Part shown: one piece after another, positions 11,768 through 22,500 of the stretch
How the letters are laid out: every line of letters starts with the position of its first letter
Position numbering within the stretch: position 1 is the first letter of the stretch
From: Euborellia annulipes
Lineage: Eukaryota; Arthropoda; Insecta; Dermaptera; Anisolabididae
Length of the DNA stretch: 64,000 nucleotides
Reading direction: 5' to 3'
Assembly: GCA_023213315.1 (NCBI GenBank)
Contig: JAKCPI010024979.1
Location: 1 to 64,000 of the forward strand
Position numbers and translations under genes: made by a program
Notes under the pieces: generated by a model
What the model was told of the DNA's origin: nothing
Seen by the model: only the letters and a program-made list of their open reading frames with translations
Database searches by the model: none

Positions 11768-12408
11768 TTTTACTTTCTCTTACCTCTATATATACATTAA
11801 TATATAGAGAGAGAAAGTGTTGGATTCATGTTAAAAATTCGATGTTGAGATTTTGATGGATTTTCACGTTTTGAAGTCCCCTGAATCCAAAAAAGTGGTT
11901 TTCGCGACATGGTCTGTCTGTCCGTCTGTGAACAAAATATCGCAAGAACGAAAAGAGCTAGGAGGTTGAAATTTTATATTTAAGTTAGGCACCTCCCTGG
12001 ACCGTGAAAATAAGCTTTTAATCAAAATCGGCCAAAGACTACTAGTACTTTACTGATGCACTTTTTCAGTTTTTTTCGATTTTCTCAAAATTTGCTCCAA
12101 CGATTTTTTTTTTTAATTCAAAAATCAATTATTTTTTAGATGCTCTTTAAAATGTATATTCTCATTTTGCCATTGAAATCTTCTGAAGACCACTTTATTC
12201 TTGTACTTCATAGAAAAGATAGCAGAAATGGTTGCCAGGGTAACAAAATATAAATATTTTTCTGTTTATAAATTTTACATCCTGAATTCTATTATATTGG
12301 CGGAACTAAATATATGTCGACACAAAAAATCTTGTGTGACAAGCACAGAACACAACTTTCGATTACCTTGAGAAAAGGTAATTTTAAGAGAAAGTAAAAA
12401 TTAATATG
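11768..12408 (+). mobile_element. R1 repeat, most complete copy
   Basis: It begins TTTTTACTTTCTCTTACC with a TA-rich hairpin loop and ends with the inverse TTAAGAGAAAGTAAAAA, so the whole has short terminal inverted repeats. The body order is ATTCGATGTTGAGATTTTGA, CCCTGAATCCAAAAAAGTGG, GTACTAGTACTTT-like, TCTTCTGAAGACCAC and a TGTCGACACAAAAAATCT end. It is non-coding; the superfamily is unresolved. Confidence 0.7.
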
Positions 12409-13262
12409 TCAAAATAAATTTGGAAAATCGATTTTTAATCATTTTCAGAACGTTTTGAGACTAAAATTTGATTGTTTTTGCTTGAATATATTATATACTA
12501 AGCTATTCAATCAATATCAAGGCCTAAATGTGTTTATTTAATTAAAAAACAATAAATTAGATAAATTAGAAAATGAAAGAGGCAGTTAAAATTTGAAGAT
12601 GTAAAAGGCAATTAATAAACCCCCATTTTATGTGGTCGTAGTTAAATAAAAAAAATGTCTATAGCTTTATAATTGATTGAAAAGACCAGTTTTGCATTTT
12701 TCCACAAATCCAACGAGAAATAAGAGAGATATAGCGAGTTTTTGAAAAGCGAATGTGCGCGTGAATAAAAGCCTAGACAAGATTGAAGCGAGGCTCCCTG
12801 GCTGCACTCTGGGCGCAGATCGAATTACAAAAAACAAATTGATGCTCTCCCCATCATTTGAAATCATTGCCACATTGATTGATTTCATATTTTTATGCTT
12901 TTAGAAAATTTTATTCGAAACTTTATTTAACTATAAGAATAAAAGACTGCATATTTATCTATAAAAAATTCAATCCTTTGAGAAGAAATAAAATTTCAAA
13001 ATATTTTGTCTTCAATAAAGAGATGCTTATTTCTTATAAAAATATTAAATAATAAAATCCATCCCTTTAGACCTTTAGTTCAGTGCTTGTAAACTTTTTG
13101 AGTCGCGGCCCCGTTGGAAACAAAATAAATATCTCATGGCCCCCTCCTATTTTTTTTTTTTTTTTTTTACATTCTCTTGCCTATGTGTGTTCAATTTTAA
13201 GCATGAAGGGATTGAGCTAATAGGGTGAAATTTTATATTTAAGTTAGACACCCCCCTGAGGC
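12384..13262. repeat. Direct duplication, copy B (about 0.88 kb)
   Basis: Second copy of 10151-11028. It runs straight into R1 sequence (GAGGCGTGGAAATAAGC) where copy A has the MITE, which shows that the MITE inserted after the duplication or in one copy only. Confidence 0.85.
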
Positions 13263-13545
13263 GTGGAAATAAGCTTTTAATCAAAATCAGCCAAAAAGTA
13301 CTAGTACTTTACTGATGTAGTTTTTCAGTTTTTTTTCGATTTTCTCAAAATTCGCTCTAACGATTTTTTTTTTTTTTAATAATAAATCAATTATTTTTTA
13401 GATGCTCTTTAAAATGTATATTCTCATTTTGCCGTTGAAATCTTCTGAAGACCACTTTACTCATGTTCTTCATAGAAAAGATAGGTGAAATGGTTGCCAT
13501 GGTAACAGAATTTAAATCTTTTACTTTTTAGATTAAAATTCATAT
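13170..13545 (+). mobile_element. R1 repeat copy (5' hairpin eroded)
   Basis: Shares TTCAATTTTAAGCATGAAGG, AGTACTAGTACTTTACTGAT, TTCTGAAGACCACTTTACTC and GGTTGCCATGGTAACA with other R1 copies. Confidence 0.75.
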
Positions 13546-14315
13546 AAATCATTTATTTAGATGCCCTTTTAAAAAGTATATCAGTAATATTTTGTGAAAA
13601 TTGTTTGAAGTACTCAAATGATTCCATCTAAATTAAATTTTACACTTTGATATTTAACTACCCTGCAGTAATCAAGAACGAAATATCGCTTGTGTTCAAA
13701 TAAATATAACCATGTGATGATGAAGAATTGAAAGATTTTACATCTAACTAAATATATAACTATCATTTATTTCTCGGACTGCTTAATTAATTTTTTTTTT
13801 CTCGTTTTTATATTTCTTCCAAATGTCCAAAAAAAAAAAAAAATTTAACTTTTTTGGTTCGTTATTAAAATTTAACTTAAAAGCTTGTTAAATTATTATT
13901 TTTAAAGAGAAAGAATATTTCTTAGAAAAGAGGGGAAGGGGGAGAGACGCCTGGCGCGTTTTCTCCTCAGCAACAATCCGAGCAGAGGGGCGGGGGAACC
14001 TGTCGCCCACGCCCTCCCCTCCTTTGGCCAAAATAAGTGCCCTATTAAAATAAGATTGGAAATGAATAAAAACTTTGATAATTCAATTGTCTATAACTCG
14101 GAAACCGCGCATCCAATTCGCATCGGATCTTTTGTAATGAGTTTAGAATTTCCTAGAGAATATTCACATGGAGCTAAAATTGAATAATTAAGAATATATT
14201 TTTTCTTTATCTAACCATCCGTTCAACTAATCAAATGATAGTAAAAAGGATCGTCGTTCTATATTCTCTGAAATTTTCCCTTTTATCTGTATATAAAATT
14301 TTCAAACAGTTTTTT

Positions 14316-14712
14316 TTTTTACTTTCTCTTACCTCTATATATATGTTAATATATATAGAGAGAGAAAGTATTGGATTCATGTCAAAAATTCGATGTCGAG
14401 ATTTTAATGGATCTTCATGTTTTGAGGTCCCCTGAATCCAAAAAAGTGGTTTTCGCGACATGGTCTGTGTCTGTGTGTGTTCAATTTAAAGCATGAAGGA
14501 ATTGAGCTAGGAGGCTGGAATTTTATATTTAAGTTAAACATCCCCCGGGACCGAAAAAATAAGCTTTTGATCAAAATCGACCAAAGAGTACTAGTACTTT
14601 ACTGATGTACTTTTTCAGTTTTTTTCGATTTTCTCAAAATTCGCTCTAACGATTTTGATTAAAATTCAAAAATCATTATTTTTTAGATGCTCTTTCAAAG
14701 ATTTTTTTTATT
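14316..14712 (+). mobile_element. R1 repeat copy
   Basis: Starts with the TTTACTTTCTCTTACC hairpin (about 14318-14370), followed by ATTCGATGTCGAGATTTTAA, GTGGTTTTCGCGACATGG and AGTACTAGTACTTTACTGAT. Truncated at the 3' side. Confidence 0.75.
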
Positions 14713-15650
14713 TCTTTATTAGCAATCTCCGCACTTCCAATTTGTATTAAATAAACGAATATTATATAAATTTTAAATAAATACCTTAGGGTTTGTCCAC
14801 ATATTACGTAATGCGTTAGGGGAAAAAATGTATTTTTAATGTAAAATTTTAAAAATTAATACTTAAAAATTTGATTTGTATTTATATTCTGGCAAACAAG
14901 TACAGAATGCGCCTTTAAATTAAAGATTCATATAAACGATTCAAATTTTAAGGGAATAAAGCGTCCTTTTTGGAATGCCTCAGCTTATAACAAAATATAA
15001 AATTTTTATTTTTTATCGGACTGCTTTATAATTTCATTTTTTTACAATTCTGTATTTTGTTGTTTGGAAGAATTAGCCGAGTCTTTTATATAAGACAACG
15101 TTACTAGGAGGCACCACGTAAAGGTTCCTTCCAAGCCCCCCAAAAAATTACCTTCATCTTCTTTTAAAGCCCTTCGATCTAATGAATAAATGGCCTAAAT
15201 ACTCTTGCAGGTTGTGGTCATTAAAAAAAAATTATTTTTCATTGTATCTTGAAAGTGGTAGAAAATAAAAGAAAAATTCTAGAATATTCTTCGATATACA
15301 AGTATTTTAATATTAGTAACTGATGTCCAAATGATTTATAGAAAAGTTAAAAGTAAAATTATTTGGATATGTGAGGTTTCACTAAGTTATAAATGAAAGA
15401 AATATTGAATTTCTAACTCGATATATTTCGGGCTATTAACTCATCTTCAGGAGTACGTGTCACTCTTTGATCCTTAAAGACCTCACCAGTTCAATATTAT
15501 TGAAAAAAGCTTATTTAGCTTTGTCTGATTTAAAATAAAAATTTACCATAGATTTAAGATTAAAAAATAGAATTTTTTCTAAAGTTTTAAAATGATTGGT
15601 GAAGAAATAAATAAAATATTGACTATTTTGTTATTCGAATTTTAAACCTA

Positions 15651-15712
15651 GGGATCTGCGATGCAAGAAGAGAGCCGCTCCATGAATCGCTCTCTCTTCC
15701 CATCGGAGATCC
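15651..15712. repeat. GC-rich hairpin
   Basis: GGATCTGCGATGCAAGAAGAGAGC is followed after 13 bases by its near reverse complement ending CATCGGAGATCC. It stands out in AT-rich surroundings. Function unknown. Confidence 0.6.
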
Positions 15713-15816
15713 CGATTTTTAAAATTTTTATTTTTAAGGCTAAATTATAATTTACTAAGAAATGAAATAAATCAAACAATATAAATAACCTTTCGTCTCT
15801 TAAAAAGAGAAAATAA

Positions 15817-15925
15817 CTCGAAGAGGAGAAATCTTCAGGTAAAGATTATTTGAATTAGTTGAATATAGTAATTTACATACAAAATTAAATAGAAATTAAA
15901 TATAAATATAATACATCATCGCAAA
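15817..15925 (+). pseudogene. Decayed copy of an SLC27A exon/intron junction
   Basis: The text CGAAGAGGAGA..TCTTCAG, then GTAAAGATTATTTGAATTAG and the following 60 bases, copies the SLC27A exon 5243-5309 end and the start of its intron (5290-5395). The donor site is included, so the copy was made at DNA level and not from spliced RNA. Confidence 0.7.
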
Positions 15926-16258
15926 GAATAATATACAATATATAAAAAAAAAAAACTCACTCAGATTATGATACTATTAAAGCCGCAAACTAGGTGACAG
16001 CTCAATTATACAAAATTCAAAATAAGCGCCATTTTTTTAATTTTAAAATAAAAAAAAAAAATTTAATTATAATATATCAATTAATAAATATTTTTTAAAA
16101 GAGATTGAAATATTAATAGTCTTTTATTAAAAAATAAATCTCTATATAATAAATAAAATAAAAAAATAAACAAAACGGAATTGATTTCTGAACGCACTCG
16201 CATAAAATCATGCTTCAAACCGCCAAACCGCCGATACAAATATTTCTCCCATTTTCCC

Positions 16259-16402
16259 ATTTTTAATATTTTATTTTTTGTTTAAATCTGATTAATATAA
16301 AGTATCCAGGTATTTAACTATTTTTATATTTTTACTTTCTTTATCTATATATGTTAATACAAAGAGGGAAACGAGATTTTGATGGAAATACACGATTTGA
16401 AA
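16259..16402. repeat. Inverted repeat, left arm (partner 24977-25121)
   Basis: This 144-bp block just upstream of the Ki-67-like first exon is an almost exact reverse complement of 24977-25121 in its fourth coding intron. It includes an R1-type hairpin core (ACTTTCTTTATC..). I saw one mismatch over more than 110 bases. Confidence 0.85.
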
Positions 16403-16540
16403 ATTTCTCTAACGTTATTTTACATTGCAATCATTTTTTCAATATATTTTATAATAGTATCTTGTGAGTGATATATTTTTAAATTGTGTTTTCTTTGGTG
16501 TTTTTCATTTCTAGGGTAATTTCAAAATAATATCGTAGAA

Positions 16541-19500
16541 ATGCCAGTTTATGGTTATATAAGAACTTTAAATGAAAATAAGGACCTCTCTTCAATATAT
16601 CCAATAACTAAGAAAAAGTGCCAAATTGGAGGTGATGACCAATCTGATATAAGAATTAATAAAGAAAATATTTCTAAAGTTGAATTCTTAATTTCAATAC
16701 GCAAGAATGGCGAGGTAGGTCTATATTTTTATATTTCTATTTTCTATTGACCTTTGCTGTATTTTATCATATTTTAATTAAAACTAGGAACCGACCGAAT
16801 ATTCGGTTTCGGCCAGTTTCGGCCGTAGTTTCGGTTTCGGCCAAAAAGTAGCCGAAACTTGAGTCTTAAAAAAAAGGTCAAATGATTTGCGCTTGAAGGA
16901 GAAAAAAAAATTTGTCTCCCTAAAAAAAAAAATGTAAAATTATTTTAACGGAGGGAAAAAAATTTCAAAAAAAAAATATATAAATTTTTTTATAGGAAAT
17001 ACAAGTTTCGGTTTCGGTTTCGGCCGAAACTAAGGTTGAGGCCGAATATTCGGTTTCGGTTTCGGCTGAAAATCTTGTTTCGGTCGGACCCTAATTAAAA
17101 CTAACAAAATTTCGCCTAGCAGTCTATTCTAAAAAAAGTAGACATTTTAAGAATAATACATAATCACATTTTCTTAGAATTTAGTATAAAAGTAAACTAT
17201 ATTTTGTGATACTGAGGAAAAATAAATTAAAATTTAAATTATTGTACTTCTCAGTTCCCGCAGTTGAGTTTCCCCTTTATGCTTCTCCTTTTGTTTTTAT
17301 TTTCTTCCTGGCTGCATGTGACTATTGGTCATTATAGGTCTTCGGACCTTATGCACCCATTCCAAAAAAAAAAAAAAAAAAAAAAAAAAAACTTTAAGAT
17401 TTTTTTAATATACTGATCAGCATTTTTTTCCTATTACGGTTTCTGAGGCCTAAAAGGCCTTAAAGTTAAACTTTTCCTCCCAACAACTCCTAATCCTCTA
17501 TAAAGCCCAAATTCGGCCGTGTCTTGAATATTGTTCCCACCTTTGGCGAGGGGCGTCGAAAGACGCTCTCTCCTCCTTGGAAGCCATACAGAGGCGTGCA
17601 ATTAGACTGATAGGTGATTCTACCCTTACTGCATCCTTACAGTCACTAGATCATAGAAGAAGAGTATCTGCACTATCTCTCTTCTACAGGTATTACCATG
17701 GTCAATGCTCTGCCGAATTAAAATCAATTATCCCACCCAATGCAACATATTCACGGAACACAAGAGAGGCATCTTCCCAGCATCCCTATGCTGTTCAGAT
17801 CACGACTAACAGAACAAAACAATTTCATTCTTCCTTTGTCCCCATGACCTCCCGTGATTGGAACAAGCTCCCTGCGTCTATCTTCCCCAAAACCTACAAT
17901 CTTCAGACTTTCAAGTCTAACCTCAACAGGCATCTTCTCAGTTCCCGCAGTTGAGTTTCCCCTTTATGCTTCTCCTTTTGTTTTATTTTCTTCCTGGCTG
18001 CATGTGACTATTGGTCATTATAGGTCTTCGGACCTTATGCACCCATTCCAAAAAAAAAAAAAAAAAAAAAAAAAAAACTTTCCATTGATCTTAAACTACA
18101 AACAGAAATTTTATATCAAAGATATTTTTATAATGATATATTTACATTTTTCAGTATTAACTAATAGTCCATTCATACATAAATACCTATAAATATTTAA
18201 CAAATCTTTGTTCATTTTTTCCACCATCCCATCGATATCATAACCACTTATATATACTAGACGCAAAGCCCCGCCTAGCCAGGGGGCTGCGCCCCCTGGA
18301 CCCCCTTGCTCGCCTTCCCTTTTCATTTTTTTATATATATATAGAGTTTATTTTAATGGTTAATTATTCATGAACTTAAGATTTTTTGTGAATAATATCC
18401 TTTCCGGGACTCTCCTGGTACAAAGACGAAAAATTTACGCCGATATTTTAGAATTCAAAATGTAAATAAATAAAAAATCGTAAACATAGGAAAATATTTA
18501 TATTTTGTTACCATGGCAACTATTTCTGCTAATTTTTATTTTTTTCTTATTTTAACGGTTAATTACTCATTAACTTATTGTTATTTGTGAAACATAACCT
18601 GTCCGGGATTCTCACAAACATACACAAAAAATTTCATCAAAATCTGTTCAGTCGTTTAGGAGGAGTTCAGTCACATACACACGTACAGAAGAATTATATA
18701 TATAAAGAATAACATAGTGTCATCAGCGTATAAATTAATTTCACAATTTTCCAGGCAATTATCAATCAAAAAAAAGAATCAGTACTTGTTAATTTTTCTT
18801 TAAAAACTCACATGATAAACATCATTTTAAACAATAGATAGGAAAGGAGCGTGCAGCCAGTTAATCAGTCTCCACGAAATTAAAGTGTCTGTTAAGAAAA
18901 CAGTTTCAGTTTTAATGAGATAAAGCCATCCTCAGTCCAATAGTCGAGAGTATCATTTTTAACTTTATTTGATTGAACAACAAATGTGAAGAAGATCCAA
19001 ATATAGGATTGAAACGTTGATCAATAATCAAAATTGTTATTTAATAATTTGTTCTTTTTAGGCATTAATCCAAAAGAAGGGAGACTTGCCGATTCTTTTA
19101 AATGATACTCAATTGATTACTCATTGTTCACTTATCTTAAAAGAGAATGATAAAATATCGATTGCTGGGACAGAGTTTATTTGGACATATTCTTTCTTAG
19201 GTAAGTTGATAATTATAATTGTTTTATATCTTTATTTCTCTACTAGAAAATTGATTTATTTTATTCATATTAATGAATAAGCTAATATTTTGGTAGAGAC
19301 AAGAAAGGGAAAATTCAAACGACATTTTTTTTCGAACAGCGAATTATTAAGGTCATATATTTGAGATAAGTGAGAACGAGCTCTTAAGAACCGAAAAAAA
19401 AAAAAAAATTTACAATATATATAAATACAGAGTGCACAGATATCTCTTAAGCTCCTATACACTCCGTACTTTAGTACTCGAGCCCGACTCGGCTCGCCTC

Positions 19501-22500
19501 CAAACGAGCCAAATCCGCAAGTGTGTGAGCCTAGTCGGGCTCTCGAGCGTTCGTGGTGAAAAATCCCCGGATCCGGCTCGCGTTCCAAAGTACGGCGCGT
19601 ATGGGCCACTTTAGATTTGGGGAGTAGTTAAATTGAGGTCCCGAAGGAGATATTATCTCAAAGTATATCCAAACCTTTGAGGCATTAACTAAACAAATTT
19701 GGGAACCAGCTAAACTGCGATCACGAAAACAATCCATTAATTCTTAAAAATATTTTTTTCACCTATATGCGTATCTCTCAAAAATTTGCATTAAGTAGGC
19801 TATCTAAATAAAAGAAAATATGAAAGTTAATGAAAGGAAGATTCAGCCAGGAGTTGAGCAACTTTTAAAAAATTCATTTTTGAGACGTTTTGGCTTTGGC
19901 ACACTCATATTATATCAAATAAAAGAAAATAGTCGTAAGATACCATTATAATTAAAAAAGGAAAATTGAATTTTTGAGAGTTACGGAGAGAAAAAAAAGG
20001 TTTTTTTTTACAACGCTTTTTATAATATATATATATACATCCTTTCATTTTATTTTGTTACAGCTCTTAAAATGGATGATACTCGGACATCTTTGAATAA
20101 TTCAGAAGTAAGTTTTTTATAAATGTAAACTTTTGTAGTATTAAATTCACAATACAGAGTAGTTCAAAAGATGAATAGAAGAAAATATAACTCAACTCAG
20201 TAATTTTGGTTTAGTCCGTGGATGTCTCAATTATTTCAAAATTATAAATTATAAATTGCAAAAACGGGATTAACTTTTGATGAACTATATAGAGTTACTC
20301 TTTAAAAACGCTGCTGAATTTTTATAAATATTAAAATACCACCTAAAATTATTTAAATACAAGTTTAAAAAAAAAGGATCCCAGGAAAGGGGCAAGCCGC
20401 CCCTCATACTTCCAATCGCCTCAGTCTTTATTACTATACTACTGTAGTACACAATATTTTTTTGTCTTATTTCTTGATTTAATTAAATTTCATGTCAAAA
20501 TTATTATCTCAAGATCAATCGTTACTATATGAGTTAAAATTTACTCATAGTTATTACAAAGGAAAAGATTTTTTGAAAAAATATTTATGCGTCATTCTAC
20601 AAAAATGGGTTAACTTTGGAGTCGAATTTGAAATGCCCAATTTGTAACTTTGATTTCAATTGTTTGTAATGATTTTGATAGACAATAAGTTAATTTTATT
20701 GTATCCATATAATAACAGATTTTTTTTATTTTATATAAGCTCATCAGCCTCTTAGCTTTACGGTTGCAAAACTTCCAAGGGAGTGACGTTTTTGATTTAA
20801 AAATTAAAAAAATCTTCTAATTAATATGGAATACTTTTTTTTCTTTTATATATTAAATATAACAATCAAAAGAAAGCAAATCCAGTATATTTTTGAAACA
20901 ATTATTAATAAATTTCCAAAATATTACTTACCAAGGCACTGACGAATTGATTGTTTACATGCTGATTTTCGACACACAAATAACAATAAAAGTATATAAA
21001 ATATGGATAACGCCCGATCTTTGGGGTAATATCGGATATTTTTCAAATTTAACATAAGCCAAGGGACTGACCCTTGTAACTTGAGATATGCGGCTTTGAA
21101 AAAAAAAAAATAATGTAACTTTATTTAAAATCAAAATTTTGAAGCTTAATAAAGTATCTTTGAAAATTATATCATTATGATAATAATAAATCTAATAGTT
21201 TAAAATAAATTTGCATTTAAATATTCACCTTTTGAGCTGGAACATCTCATGGGACTGTTAATTTTAGGGTTAATTAAATTTTTTTTAATTTCAATATTTA
21301 TAATGTGTGCCCGAAAATTATTAACTTTTTCTATTAACATTACGCGAAGTTAAAAACCCATTTTTGTAGAATGACCCAATATATATATATACAAGAAATA
21401 TATTAACAAATAATTATATATATCATGTGCTGGTCCATGGTCCATGAACCTAATATGGAGAACATATAACTGAATATTTATCAATTTAAATAGACGAAAA
21501 GAAGGTAGGTTGGCACCTCGTTGACGGAGAAATATGTTCCCTTTTCTTCCTCAGTGAGCGGCATTTCCGTTGTGCGCCTTCCGACGATACCTACCTTTTT
21601 GCGCCTATTTGAATTAATAAATATTCTGAAATATTTTAACTTACATTCATTAAATAGTGCCCAGAGTTAGAAATTGAAATGCAGGCAATATACACTCAAC
21701 AGCAAAAAACCCGGCCACTTAATATTACCCTCCTGCGCCCGAAATCATCTAGAAAAAGAGCCAATTTCTATCTTTCAACAATATCTTATACATTTAAAGC
21801 CCTTTCCGAGTATCGGATGCTTCGACCATCCTCTATTAAGGCGAGAGCTCTCGCAATTTTTTCAATATCCAATACCATCTTACTGGTAAAAAATTAAGTT
21901 TAGACAAAAAATTTTTTAATTTGAGTAATTGCAATGCAAAAAAATTTAGTTCATTTAAAATATGCACGCTTTCAAGATCAAAAATGATTTTGATATTTTT
22001 TTTCATTTTGAGATAATATTACATATTAGAAATTAATACAACAAGTATTTAATAAAAACTATTTACATTGTAAATTATTTAATTTAATATAAAATATAAC
22101 ATAGGTTGTGTTAATTTAATATAATTTTTTTTTTTTATCAGAAAAATAGAGTGGCCGGATTTTTTTTGCTGTTGAGTTTATTAAAATGCCCTTATGTGTA
22201 AACAATGACGATAATTTCTTATTAGCTTATTCTATGAATTAGATAGCACTAGGAAATCTCAATTGATTTTTATAGATTGTGTGGGGTCAAATAAAGTTTT
22301 ATAATAACTTCGACTTTTATTGGCCCTAATCTCCTTTTGAATATGTTGAAAATGTTTCTGAGCTTTATCTAATGCAGTGGTTTCCAAACTTAATGTTACC
22401 ACGCCTCCCTTAAAAATATTAAATTGTATAACGCCCCCCCCCCCCCATTTTTAATTTATAAAATAATACAAATACAAAAATTTTTTTTTGCAAAAAAAAT

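Larger units (their letters stand above)
7379..16514. other. Gene-free repeat field between SLC27A and the Ki-67-like gene
   Basis: I find no host gene exon here. It contains SINE fragments, hAT MITEs, at least five R1 copies, a direct duplication of about 0.88 kb, hairpins and GC-rich blocks (for example 13925-14035), plus a decayed copy of an SLC27A exon/intron border. The stretches not listed separately are AT-rich with no recognisable content. Confidence 0.7.

Noticed and set aside
17854..18192. 112-residue ORF overlapping the LINE end
   Set aside because: Wrong frame of the reverse transcriptase segment, continuing through its 3'-UTR and poly(A).
19265..19614. ORFs of 60-114 codons on both strands
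   Set aside because: They come from a GC-rich inverted repeat in an intron; no family resemblance.
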